Assembly (NCBI RefSeq): GCF_000230735.2
Contig: NC_019962.1
Span: 3,348,001 to 3,412,000, forward strand
DNA length: 64,000 bases
From: Natrinema pellirubrum DSM 15624
Lineage (GTDB): Archaea > Halobacteriota > Halobacteria > Halobacteriales > Natrialbaceae
Reading direction: 5' to 3'
Shown here: positions 15,058 through 23,471 of the stretch, in pieces
Layout of the letters: every line of letters starts with the position of its first letter
How positions within the stretch are numbered: the stretch's first letter is position 1
Made by a program: the position numbers and the translations under genes
Notes under the pieces: generated by a model
What the model saw: the letters and a program-made list of their open reading frames with translations, nothing else
Database searches by the model: none
Told to the model about the DNA's origin: nothing

Positions 15058-15188
15058 ACGTGACGTGTCGACGCGCCATCACCTAATAATATCGGACCGC
15101 TACCACGATCCCCGAAGTGAGGTAACGTTTTTCGTCTCCACGTCGTTCCCCCGGGTATGCACACACCGACGGGACCGGAGGGGCGGCG

Positions 15189-15695
15189 ATGACGGCGGAG
15201 GACTCGATGGGGACGGACGACGTCTGGGACGACCTCCTCGAGGACGCGGCGGGAATCGCGGAAGAGTACCGCGAGGAGGGATGGGACGCCGTCGTCCTCG
15301 AACCGACCGACGTCTCACCGGTCGAAAGCGACGACCGGACCGGGCTCGACGTCGCGGTCTCGCAGTCGGCGTACGAACTCGTCGAAGGCCTGATCGAGGA
15401 CGGCGACGTGACGATTTCCGCGGCCGACGTCTACTATCGGCCCCTCGAGGAGGGCGACGGCGATCGGCGGGTGGCGCTTGCGGTCGAACGCGACGAGGAA
15501 ACCGAGACGGCCGTCCTCGTCCCGCTGGTCTACGACGTCTCGGCGTGTCGATCCGTCTTCGAAACCGCGCTGCTCGAGGCAGAGTTGCTGGTTCACGTCG
15601 CGGCCGATCCGGTCGCGGGCTGGGTGACGTTCTCCCACGACGATCCCTCGCTCTTCCTCGAGGAGTCGGACGTGCAGGCCTGGAGCGAGGAGTAA
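15189..15695 (+). CDS. Conserved haloarchaeal acidic protein, unknown function
   Basis: A 168-residue soluble, very acidic protein (MTAEDSMGTDDVWDDLLEDA...), with alternating strands and helices and a late block HVAADPVAGWVTFSHDDP. A second in-frame ATG at 15207 (MGTDDVW) could be the start; both lack a ribosome binding site. It converges on nadC with 6 bp between stops. I cannot name the family with confidence. Confidence 0.65.
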   Translation: MTAEDSMGTDDVWDDLLEDAAGIAEEYREEGWDAVVLEPTDVSPVESDDRTGLDVAVSQSAYELVEGLIEDGDVTISAADVYYRPLEEGDGDRRVALAVERDEETETAVLVPLVYDVSACRSVFETALLEAELLVHVAADPVAGWVTFSHDDPSLFLEESDVQAWSEE

Positions 15696-15701
15696 GAGGC
15701 G

Positions 15702-16517
15702 TCAGGTTCCGGTTCGAAAGGAGAGATCGAGCGACGGCGCCGAGTGGGTCAGCGACCCCATCGATATCACGTCGACGCCGGTGGCGGCGTAGTCGGGCAC
15801 GTCCGCGACGGCGATCCCGCCGCTGGCCTCGGCCAACACGCCGTCGTAGTCGGCGAGTTCCGCGACCGCGTCCCGCGTTCGGTCGGGCGTCATGTTGTCC
15901 AGCAGGACGATATCGGCACCCGCTGTGGCCGCACGCGGGGCGTCTTCGACGCGCTCGACCTCCACGTCGATCTTCGTCGCGAACGACGTCCGCTCGTCGA
16001 AGTGGGCGATCGCCCCCTCGAGGCCCATCTCTTCGATGTGATTGTCCTTGACCATGACCATATGCGAGAGGTCGAGCCGGTGGGTGTCGCCGCCGCCCGC
16101 GACGACCGCGCGCTTCTCGACCCCGCGCAGGCCGGGCGTCGTCTTTCGGGTCGCCGCGATCGCGACGTCATCCGATTCGGTTCGCGCCGCGGTGACGGCC
16201 TCGCGCGTCCGCGTCGCGATCCCCGAGGCGTGGCCCGCGAGGTTCACGGCGACGCGCTCGCCCCGCAACACCTCGCGTGCGGCCCCTTCGACCCGAAGGA
16301 GTTCGTCGCCAGGTTCGATCTCGGTTCCGTCCTCGAGGCGGTCGGTCACGGTTACATCGAGGTAGTCGAAGACCGCCGTCGCGGCCTCGAGGCCGGCAGC
16401 GACGCCCGACTCTTTCGCGACGAGTCGCCCGGTCGTTTCGCCGGGCACCTGATTCGTCACGTCATGGTGGCCCACGTCCTCGCGGAGCCAGCGTTCGACC
16501 TGCACGTCGGTGATCAT
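15702..16517 (-). CDS. nadC: Nicotinate-nucleotide pyrophosphorylase (carboxylating)
   Basis: A 271-residue quinolinate phosphoribosyltransferase that turns quinolinate and PRPP into nicotinate mononucleotide, CO2 and PPi. Family blocks are present: EDVGHHDVT at the N-terminus, ATRKTTPGLR, HRLDLSHMVMVKDNHI and EASGGI near the end. It is the last gene of the minus-strand nad group and, with CGCTTTTTTG about 30 bp upstream of its ATG, may also have its own promoter. An MFS transporter gene separates it from nadB. Confidence 0.94.
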   Translation of the reverse strand: MITDVQVERWLREDVGHHDVTNQVPGETTGRLVAKESGVAAGLEAATAVFDYLDVTVTDRLEDGTEIEPGDELLRVEGAAREVLRGERVAVNLAGHASGIATRTREAVTAARTESDDVAIAATRKTTPGLRGVEKRAVVAGGGDTHRLDLSHMVMVKDNHIEEMGLEGAIAHFDERTSFATKIDVEVERVEDAPRAATAGADIVLLDNMTPDRTRDAVAELADYDGVLAEASGGIAVADVPDYAATGVDVISMGSLTHSAPSLDLSFRTGT

Positions 16518-16605
16518 ACGCGAGTCTGTGAGCGCCCGGCAAAAAAGCGACCCGCTTGGTGCGGCCTCGAACTCGCGACCGAGCCGGTTCGTCGCGATCG
16601 ACGGG

Positions 16606-17772
16606 CTACTCGGGGAGTCGGCCCGTCTGCTCGAGGCCGACGAGGACCGCGATCGTGGCGGCGAGACCGAGCGCGGCGACGGCGAAGACCGCGTCGTAGG
16701 TGTATCCCCGCTCGATGAACAGTCCCAAAGCGGACGAGCCGAGTGCCTGCGTGAGCATCCACGCGGAACTGAACACGGCGTAGGCGCTGCCGCGCGCGGA
16801 GTCCGGGAGCGTATCGAGGAGATACGTGTCCGTGGCCGGAAACAGCGTATGGATGACGAACCCGATGACAGCCGAAAGCGCGACCAGCACGAGCAGGCCG
16901 TCGACGGCGGTAAGCGCGAGCAGGCACGCCGAGAACGCACCGACGATCCCGAGCAGAAACGGGACCTTCGGGAGCCTGTCGGCCAGGTCGCCGCCGAAGA
17001 AGAACGCGGGCACCCCGGCGGCGAAGACGATCGTGAGCATCGCCCCCGCGGTGCGGTCGGAGAGCCCCTTCGACTGCATGTAGAGTTCGTAGAAGTTGAA
17101 CACGCCCTGCCAGACGAACGACGCGGCGCCGACGATGGCAAGCGCCGTCACGATGATCCGCCACTCCGAGCGCGCGCCGGCGACGAAATCGCGGTCGGCC
17201 CGTCCGGCCGCCGGCATCTCGGTCCCGCTCGCGGCGTACCACGCGTAGGCGGTGACGAGCGCCGCTCCGACGGCGATCACCCACAACGAGAGCCGCCAGT
17301 CGACGAGCAGGGCGAGCGCGACGAAGGGAGCAGCGATCACCGCGGCGAGCTGGCTGGCGGCCCCGTGAATCCCCATGACGCGGCCGATCCGCGTCGGGTA
17401 CAGTTCGCTCAACAGCGGGTTCGCCGAGACGAAGTACACCCCGGAGGCGATCCCCATGAGGAACGCGCCGATCATGAGATGACGGACCGTCGTCGCGGTC
17501 GCGGCGAGGCCGGACGAGACCGCGAGGATCGTGCCCGCACCGATCACGACGTAGTGTCTCGGGACCTTCGTGAGCAGCCACCCGGTGGGCAATCGGGGCG
17601 ATGCGCTCCCAACCCACGCGAGTGTCACGATGAGGCCGGCGGTCGCCTCGCCGATCGCGAACTCGCCGATGAACACGTCGAGCAGCGGTGCGAAGACGAT
17701 TCTGGCGAGGTTGACGAAGAAGACGAGTCCACAGAGGGAGGCGAAGAGTCGAGCGCGGGCCACGCTCGACAT
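16606..17772 (-). CDS. MFS transporter inside the nad gene group
   Basis: A 388-residue major facilitator with twelve predicted helices. The loop after helix 2 reads LPTGWLLTKVPRHYV, a variant of the MFS signature, and the loop between helices 6 and 7 is short. It lies between nadB (63 bp upstream) and nadC (88 bp downstream) on the same strand. The shared 10-mer CACAGGTGAC at its start and upstream of nadA suggests common control. A role in uptake of an NAD precursor such as nicotinate or quinolinate is a reasonable inference, but no substrate motif proves it. Confidence 0.85.
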   Translation of the reverse strand: MSSVARARLFASLCGLVFFVNLARIVFAPLLDVFIGEFAIGEATAGLIVTLAWVGSASPRLPTGWLLTKVPRHYVVIGAGTILAVSSGLAATATTVRHLMIGAFLMGIASGVYFVSANPLLSELYPTRIGRVMGIHGAASQLAAVIAAPFVALALLVDWRLSLWVIAVGAALVTAYAWYAASGTEMPAAGRADRDFVAGARSEWRIIVTALAIVGAASFVWQGVFNFYELYMQSKGLSDRTAGAMLTIVFAAGVPAFFFGGDLADRLPKVPFLLGIVGAFSACLLALTAVDGLLVLVALSAVIGFVIHTLFPATDTYLLDTLPDSARGSAYAVFSSAWMLTQALGSSALGLFIERGYTYDAVFAVAALGLAATIAVLVGLEQTGRLPE

Positions 17773-17776
17773 TCTC

Positions 17777-17786
17777 CACAGGTGAC
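17777..17786. promoter_or_regulatory. Candidate operator shared with nadA
   Basis: CACAGGTGAC lies 5-14 bp upstream of the MFS ATG. The reverse complement, GTCACCTGTG, occurs at 20497-20506 just before nadA. I see no third copy upstream of nadC, pncB or nadE. Confidence 0.35.
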
Positions 17787-17835
17787 TTCAAGCGTTCCGA
17801 AAGCGGAACGGGGACTGCTACCAGGAGTCGTCCGG

Positions 17836-19356
17836 TCAGGCTCGAGGCGGACGTTCCGCGTCGACGACGTAGTGACAGCCGATCGACTCGGTGTTCTCGC
17901 TCGCCGCACGCGCGATCAACAGCGCGACGACGCTGGCGTTGCGCAGTTCGTAGAGGCTGCGTGTCGTCCGTGTGCGGACGTAGGCGTCGACCTCGCCCTT
18001 GAGCCGCCGGAGGACCGAACCCGCGCGGGCGATCTCCTCGGGGTCGCGCTCGAGACCGAGGTACTCGTCCATCGTCCGCGTGAGACGGGTGAACTTCTCG
18101 GCGGCGAACCGGTCGGGCAGGTCGGGGTCGCGGTTCCGGAGTTCGGGCGCCTCGACGGACTCGGGTTCGAACCCAGTTGCGTCCTCACCCGCGCGCAGTC
18201 CCCAGACGAGCCCCTCGAGCAAACTGGTACTGGCCAGCCGGTTCGCGCCGTGGACGCCGGTGCGGGCACACTCCCCGGCGGCGTAGAGCCGGTCGAGCGA
18301 GGTGCGGCCGCGGTCGTCGACGGCGATGCCGCCACACAGGAAGTGTTCGCAGGGCGCGACGGGGATCTCGTCGCCCTCGATGCCCCGATCCCGGCACTTC
18401 TCGGCGATGGCGGGGTACTCCGCCTCGAACTCGAGGGGACTCACGTCGAGGACGACCGCGCCGGTTTCCTCGCGTTCCGTTTCGACGGCGCGGGCGACCA
18501 CGTCCCGCGGCGCGAGATCGCCCTGCGAGTGGTACTCGGTCATGAACCGCTCACCGTCGCCGTTGCGAAGCACTGCGCCCTCGCCGCGCAGGGCTTCCGA
18601 GAGCAGGAACGGGTCCTCGCCGGCATACGCAGTCGGATGGAACTGGACGTACTCCATGTCCTCGACGTCGGCCCCGGCGAGGGCGGCCATGGCGATCCCG
18701 TCGCCGGTCGCGCCGCCGGGGTTGGTCGACCGGCCGTAGAGCGCGCCGATGCCGCCGGTCGCCAGCACCGTCGCGCCGGCATAGATCGGGTGGCCCTCGG
18801 GATCCTCGTCACTGACCACGCCGTGGACCCGTCCCTCGGCGGTGATCAACTCGAGCGCCGCCGTGTCCTGGCGGACTTCGATGCGCTCGTGATCGTCGAC
18901 GTAGCTGAGGAACGGCCGCAGGATGTGCGAGCCGGTCGCGGCGTCGACGTGGAGGATCCGGTACTCGGAGTGGGCGGCCTCGCGGGTGTAGTCGAACTCG
19001 CCGTCCTCGCCCTCGTCGAACGCGACCTTGAGGGTATCGACGAGAACGTCTTCGACGGCGTCGTCGGCGTTCGCGACGAGCGTCTCGACGGCGTCGGGAT
19101 CGGCAGTGCCGTCGCTGGCGTCGATGATATCCGATTTGAGCGACTCGGGATCGTCCCGCGTCGTGGAGATACCCCCTTGCGCCCAGTCGGTGCTGGCGTC
19201 GTCAGGTTTGGTCGCTTTCGTCAGGAGGAGAACGTTCGCGCCCTCCCGCGCGGCCGACAGGGCGGCCGCACAGCCCGCGATACCGCTGCCGACGACGAGA
19301 ACGTCCGTAACTTCGCCGTCGGTCGTCGTCGCCGTGCTGGTGTCGGTTTCGGTCAT
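17836..19356 (-). CDS. nadB: L-aspartate oxidase
   Basis: A 506-residue FAD enzyme oxidising L-aspartate to iminoaspartate, the substrate of quinolinate synthase. The N-terminal dinucleotide-binding motif is VLVVGSGIAGCAAALSA, followed by the substrate loop STDWAQGGIST; FHPTAYA and GGIAVDDRGRTSL are the conserved succinate dehydrogenase-like blocks, and the C-terminal helical domain contains the ELRN(A/M) segment. Its start is one base after the nadA stop, so the two are translated from one message. Confidence 0.95.
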   Translation of the reverse strand: MTETDTSTATTTDGEVTDVLVVGSGIAGCAAALSAAREGANVLLLTKATKPDDASTDWAQGGISTTRDDPESLKSDIIDASDGTADPDAVETLVANADDAVEDVLVDTLKVAFDEGEDGEFDYTREAAHSEYRILHVDAATGSHILRPFLSYVDDHERIEVRQDTAALELITAEGRVHGVVSDEDPEGHPIYAGATVLATGGIGALYGRSTNPGGATGDGIAMAALAGADVEDMEYVQFHPTAYAGEDPFLLSEALRGEGAVLRNGDGERFMTEYHSQGDLAPRDVVARAVETEREETGAVVLDVSPLEFEAEYPAIAEKCRDRGIEGDEIPVAPCEHFLCGGIAVDDRGRTSLDRLYAAGECARTGVHGANRLASTSLLEGLVWGLRAGEDATGFEPESVEAPELRNRDPDLPDRFAAEKFTRLTRTMDEYLGLERDPEEIARAGSVLRRLKGEVDAYVRTRTTRSLYELRNASVVALLIARAASENTESIGCHYVVDAERPPRA

Positions 19357-19357
19357 C

Positions 19358-20491
19358 TCAGATCTCGAGCATGCGGTCGAGGGCCACTTCCGCGAGTTCC
19401 TTCTCCTCGGGGGCGACCTCGATCACGTTGTGTTCCCGGCCCGCGACGAGTTCCTCGAGGACCCAGGTGAGGTAGTTGGGATCGATCTGGCGCATGGCGT
19501 TGCAGTCCATGCAGGCCTCGCCACAGAGCGGGAGGACGTTCACCTCGGGGTGCCAGCGCTGGAGGTGGTTCGTGAGGTGGATCTCGGTGCCGATGGCCCA
19601 CGTCTCGCCGGGGTCGGCGTTTTCGACGGTTTCACAGATCGTACTCGTCGAGCCGACCCGGTCGGCGGCCTCGACGACCTCGCGGCGACACTCGGGGTGG
19701 ACGACCACCTTCGCGTCGGGGTGGTCCGCACGGATCTCGGTGATGTGGTCGGCGGTGAACCGTTCGTGGACCTGACAGTAGCCGTCCCAGAGGATGATAT
19801 CGCTTTCCGCGACCTCGTCGGCGTCTTTCCCCGCCGGATCCCAGGGGTCCCACTGGGCAATCTCGTCTTCCATACCGAGCCGGTGGGCCGTGTTCTCTCC
19901 GAGGTGTTTGTCCGGGAGAAAGAGGACCTTATCGCCCTCCTCGAAGGCGTACTCGAAGGCCTTGTGGGCGTTCGAAGAGGTACAGACGAGCCCGCCCTGG
20001 CTCGCACAGAAGGCCTTCAGGTCCGCGTAGGAGTTCATGTAGGTGATCGGGATTATCTCCTCGTCGGGTGCGGCGGCCGTGATCTCGGCCCACGCGCTGT
20101 CGACCTGCAGGGCCTCGGCCATCCCCGCCATCGGACACGAGGCCTCCATGCTTGGCAGGATCACCGACTGGTCGTCGTCGGTGATGATGTCCGCGCTCTC
20201 GGCCATGAACGTCACGCCGCCGAAGATCACGTACTCGGCGTCGGCCTCGGCCGCCTCCTTCGAGAGCTGGTAGGAGTCCCCGATGAAGTCGGCGTGTTCG
20301 ACGATCTCGCGTCGCTGGTAGTTGTGCCCGAGGATGACGACGTCGTCACCCAACTCCTCGAGGGCCGCCTCGATGCGGTCCGTTCGTTCCGACTCCTCGA
20401 GATCCCGGTACTGGGGGGGCAACTGCTCTAGGTTGTCGTATTTGAACAGACTCAGGTCGGTTTCCAGCTCCGCCGTTTCCATGTTAGCCAT
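19358..20491 (-). CDS. nadA: Quinolinate synthase A (4Fe-4S)
   Basis: A 377-residue iron-sulfur enzyme condensing iminoaspartate with dihydroxyacetone phosphate to quinolinate. The three cluster cysteines fit Cys in GLVCTSSNA, CRREV/HPEC and LCGEACMDCNAM; LGHNYQRREI near the N-terminus and MEASCPMAGMA are also conserved. First gene of the nadA-nadB pair. Start is the ATG at 20491 (MANMET), with METAEL at 20482 as alternative. An AT-rich box lies 35-50 bp upstream, so a short leader is likely, containing the palindrome GTCACCTGTGAGTGAC. Confidence 0.95.
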   Translation of the reverse strand: MANMETAELETDLSLFKYDNLEQLPPQYRDLEESERTDRIEAALEELGDDVVILGHNYQRREIVEHADFIGDSYQLSKEAAEADAEYVIFGGVTFMAESADIITDDDQSVILPSMEASCPMAGMAEALQVDSAWAEITAAAPDEEIIPITYMNSYADLKAFCASQGGLVCTSSNAHKAFEYAFEEGDKVLFLPDKHLGENTAHRLGMEDEIAQWDPWDPAGKDADEVAESDIILWDGYCQVHERFTADHITEIRADHPDAKVVVHPECRREVVEAADRVGSTSTICETVENADPGETWAIGTEIHLTNHLQRWHPEVNVLPLCGEACMDCNAMRQIDPNYLTWVLEELVAGREHNVIEVAPEEKELAEVALDRMLEI

Positions 20492-20496
20492 TGGAC

Positions 20497-20512
20497 GTCA
20501 CCTGTGAGTGAC
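20497..20512. promoter_or_regulatory. Palindrome in the nadA leader, candidate NAD regulator site
   Basis: GTCACCTGTGAGTGAC contains TCAC-CT-GTGA and a wider GTCAC...GTGAC dyad, a few bases upstream of nadA and downstream of its TATA-like region, the usual place for an archaeal repressor. Ten of these bases recur at the MFS gene of the same group. Confidence 0.45.
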
Positions 20513-20695
20513 TACAACTCAGAGGCGCATATTGAATAATTTTTTCCTTCGATACTGCGTTCCGGGGGAATACCATCGGCTGGTAGAACGATCGAAAACC
20601 AGCTATCAGTTGTTCGGGCAGACCGACCGGTCCGTAGCCGAGACAGTCCGCGACCGGGACACTGGAGCCTTTCCGTTCGCCGCCCTAGCGACGGT

Positions 20696-21766
20696 ATGGC
20701 ACTCGAGGACGCCTTCGCGGACTTCACCCGACGGGACTGGGAGCGCGAATCGGCGGCGGGCACGGTTCGCCTCGCCGTCGTCGGGATCGGCGGCTTCGCA
20801 CGCCAGCGCGCGCTGCCGGCGATCGACGCGGGGGCCTACTGCGAGACGACGACGCTGGTGACGAGTTCCCCCGATCGGGCGACGGACGTCGCCGAGACGT
20901 ACGACGTCGACGCTGTCGTCGACTACGACGCCTTCCTCGCGGGCGATCGCGCGGACGCCTACGACGCCGTCTATGTCGCGACGCCGAACGCGACCCACGG
21001 ACGGTACGCGATCGCGGCGGCCGACCACGGCAAACACGTCATCTGCGAAAAACCGCTCGAGACGACCGTCGACCGCGCCCGCGAGATCGTCGACGCGTGT
21101 GCCGACGCCGGCGTGACCCTGATGACGGCCTATCGACTCCAGACCGAGCCGACGGTGCGTCGTACCCGAGAACTCGTCCGCGAACGGGCTATCGGCGACG
21201 TCGTTCAGATCCACGGCGGCTTCTCGAACCCGCTGCTCGAGACCGCAGGGCCCGATACGTGGCGGCTCGATCCCGCTCTCGCCGGCGGCGGCGCGCTGGT
21301 CGATCTCGGGATCTATCCGCTCAACACGGTCCGGTTCCTGCTCGATCGCGAGCCGACGGGCGTGTACGCGACCACGCACTCCAGCGGCGGCCCCTTCGCG
21401 GCCGTCGACGAACACGTCGCCGTCCAACTCGAGTTCGGGACGGACGCGACGGCCTCGTGTACCGCCAGTTTCGACGCTCACGCCAGCAGCCGGCTCGAGC
21501 TGGTCGGCACCGACGGAAAAGTCCACATCGAGTCGCCGTTCGGCGGCGTCGTTCCACAGGAGATGGTCGTCGAGAGCGGGGACGTCTGTATGGAGTACAC
21601 CGGCCCGTCCGTCGACGAGGTCTGCGAGGAGTTCGATTACTTCGGCTACTGCGTACTGACCGGCACCACACCCGAACCCGACGGCGCGGACGGGCTGGCG
21701 GACCTGCGCGTCATCGAGGCTGCCTACGAATCGGCCGAGACTGGGTGCCGAGTCGGGCTCGAGTAG
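20696..21766 (+). CDS. gfo6: Gfo/Idh/MocA-family oxidoreductase, D-xylose dehydrogenase-like
   Basis: A 356-residue NAD(P)-dependent sugar dehydrogenase. The Rossmann motif is VVGIGGFARQ, followed by the family's catalytic EKPLETTV block at about residue 125 and GGGALVDLGIYPLN in the C-terminal sheet domain. It closely fits haloarchaeal Gfo6, the D-xylose 1-dehydrogenase that opens oxidative pentose degradation. No other xylose genes are in the window, so the substrate call rests on sequence resemblance only. Confidence 0.82.
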   Translation: MALEDAFADFTRRDWERESAAGTVRLAVVGIGGFARQRALPAIDAGAYCETTTLVTSSPDRATDVAETYDVDAVVDYDAFLAGDRADAYDAVYVATPNATHGRYAIAAADHGKHVICEKPLETTVDRAREIVDACADAGVTLMTAYRLQTEPTVRRTRELVRERAIGDVVQIHGGFSNPLLETAGPDTWRLDPALAGGGALVDLGIYPLNTVRFLLDREPTGVYATTHSSGGPFAAVDEHVAVQLEFGTDATASCTASFDAHASSRLELVGTDGKVHIESPFGGVVPQEMVVESGDVCMEYTGPSVDEVCEEFDYFGYCVLTGTTPEPDGADGLADLRVIEAAYESAETGCRVGLE

Positions 21767-21884
21767 CGCCGGCGACGGACGTCTCGGAGTCAGTCTCGAG
21801 AGCGAGAGCCACGTGATCGGTCGCGTCGTCGGCTGCCGGATCACACGACCGCGGGCTGCCGAGCCGCCCAGCCACTCGGTCCGC

Positions 21885-22868
21885 CTACAGCCGGTCGGGC
21901 GCGAGTTCCCGGATCGTCGCCTCGGCGACGTCATCGGAAGCGGGCTCGGGGACGACGACGATCGGATGGTCGATCCCGGTCTCGGAAACGAGGGTCCGGA
22001 ACCGCTCGCGAGCCGCCTCAGGAGTGCCGGCTACGCCCAGATCCGCGATCATCGCGTCGGTCACCGCGGCCGCCGCCTCGCCCTTCTCGCCCGCCCGCCA
22101 GGCTTCGGCGATCCGATCGGCTTCGTCGGGGTATTCGGTCGCGACCGCCCGGCGGTACCCCTCGCCGCTGCCGACGTAGTAGGCGACGTGGCGGCGCAGG
22201 GTCTCGCGCGCTTCCTCGGGGTCGTCGCTGACCGCCGACGGCACGTACGGCGCGATCTCGATCGAATCGGGATCGCGGTCGCGCTCTCGTGCGGCCGCTG
22301 CGACCTCCTCGAAGGCCGTCTCGAGCCGCGAGAACGGGACGTTGTGCGGGATCCAGCCGTCGGCCAGCCGGCCGACAACCCGGCGGTTGGCCGGGCCGAG
22401 CCCGGCGTGGTAGATCGGCACCGAGACCTCGATCGACGGGAACGCCGACGACTCGAGCAGTTCGCCCTCGTAGTCGACCGGGTCGCCGGTACCCGCGGTC
22501 AGTTCGCGGACCAGTTCGATCGTCTCGTGGGCGCGTCGCACCGGCCGGTCGAACGCCATCCCGTGGAGCCCCTCGACCGCGGTGGCGGTACTCGTTCCGA
22601 GGCCGAGCCTGAACCGGCCGTCCGAGACGTCTTGGAGCGAGGCGGCGGTCATCGCGAGGACGGCCGGCGTCCGCGAGTAGACGTTCACGATCGCGGTACC
22701 GATCCCGATCTCGTCGGTCCGGCAGGCGATCTCGGTCGCCTGTACGATGCTGCTTGCCCCCCAGAGTTCACCGAGCCAGACGGCGTCGTAGCCGCTGTCC
22801 TCCGCGCGGACGGCCACGTCCGCGAGATCGGTCTCGCCGAAGTCCGTCACCATGAGTCCGACGTCCAT
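21885..22868 (-). CDS. LLM-class (F420-dependent) flavoprotein oxidoreductase
   Basis: A 327-residue luciferase-like TIM-barrel protein. Typical blocks are MVTDFGETDLADVAVRAEDS at the N-terminus, YDAVWLGE, LGLGTSTATAVEG and YHAGLGPANRRVVGRLADGW. Haloarchaeal members are generally assumed to use coenzyme F420. I start at 22868 because the upstream in-frame residues are basic and outside the family pattern. Substrate unknown. Confidence 0.85.
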   Translation of the reverse strand: MDVGLMVTDFGETDLADVAVRAEDSGYDAVWLGELWGASSIVQATEIACRTDEIGIGTAIVNVYSRTPAVLAMTAASLQDVSDGRFRLGLGTSTATAVEGLHGMAFDRPVRRAHETIELVRELTAGTGDPVDYEGELLESSAFPSIEVSVPIYHAGLGPANRRVVGRLADGWIPHNVPFSRLETAFEEVAAAARERDRDPDSIEIAPYVPSAVSDDPEEARETLRRHVAYYVGSGEGYRRAVATEYPDEADRIAEAWRAGEKGEAAAAVTDAMIADLGVAGTPEAARERFRTLVSETGIDHPIVVVPEPASDDVAEATIRELAPDRL

Positions 22869-23029
22869 GCTCCCGTCCTCTCGATCCAGCGGCAAAAATC
22901 GACCCCCTCGAGCGGTCCCGCGGATCGCCGACGGCCCGGTGACCGTGCGGGGCCGCGACGACGACGCCGACAGTCGCCGAACCTGCAAACGAACGCAACG
23001 TTGACCCGGCTCCGCGTTGACCGATCGGT

Positions 23030-23422
23030 ATGATCGATCGCGAAGGTCGCGTCCTCTTCGGCTCGCTGCTGGTGTTCGTCCTCGCGGTCGCTGTCTCGGT
23101 CGTCCTCGAGGGACAGTTCGGGGTTTCGCTTCGGGACGGCCCGGTGGTCGCGGTACTGCTGTTCGCCGGGGTCGCCGTCGCCATTCCGCAGTTGTATCTC
23201 GCAGCCACTGACGCGACGATCCGGCCCCAAAGCAGGCTTCGGTTCGCCGCGCTCGCGACCGCCGTATTCGCAGTCGCGTTCGCCGCCGAGGCCGAGGGGC
23301 TCCGGGAACTCGTCATCGCCACGATCGGGACCGGCGCGCTGTTGGCGCTGGTCTGTTACGAGGGGGTCACGGGGTATCGGGCCGCCGGCGGCGACTTCTC
23401 GTTCGATCTCGGCTCGGAGTGA
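23030..23422 (+). CDS. Small four-helix membrane protein, paralogue of 4750-5145
   Basis: A 130-residue protein with four predicted helices (about residues 8-25, 34-54, 68-85, 92-113), starting MIDREGRVLFGSLLVFVL and ending with an acidic tail. It shares with the protein at 4750-5145 the sequence LYLA after helix 2, a basic turn before helix 3, TIG leading into helix 4 and GYR after it. Here helix order and loops are conserved while overall identity is modest. The hmgA gene follows 49 bp downstream but has its own TATA-like box. Confidence 0.72.
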   Translation: MIDREGRVLFGSLLVFVLAVAVSVVLEGQFGVSLRDGPVVAVLLFAGVAVAIPQLYLAATDATIRPQSRLRFAALATAVFAVAFAAEAEGLRELVIATIGTGALLALVCYEGVTGYRAAGGDFSFDLGSE

Positions 23423-23471
23423 CCGCGGCCAATCAGCAACTGTTAGGGGCCGGCCCCGTCTCGGCCTACTC

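Noticed and set aside
16510-19470. A 986-codon plus-strand frame opposite the nad genes
   Set aside because: It is the high-G+C antisense shadow of nadB and the MFS gene, with Arg/Asp/Gly-rich sequence and no recognisable domain.
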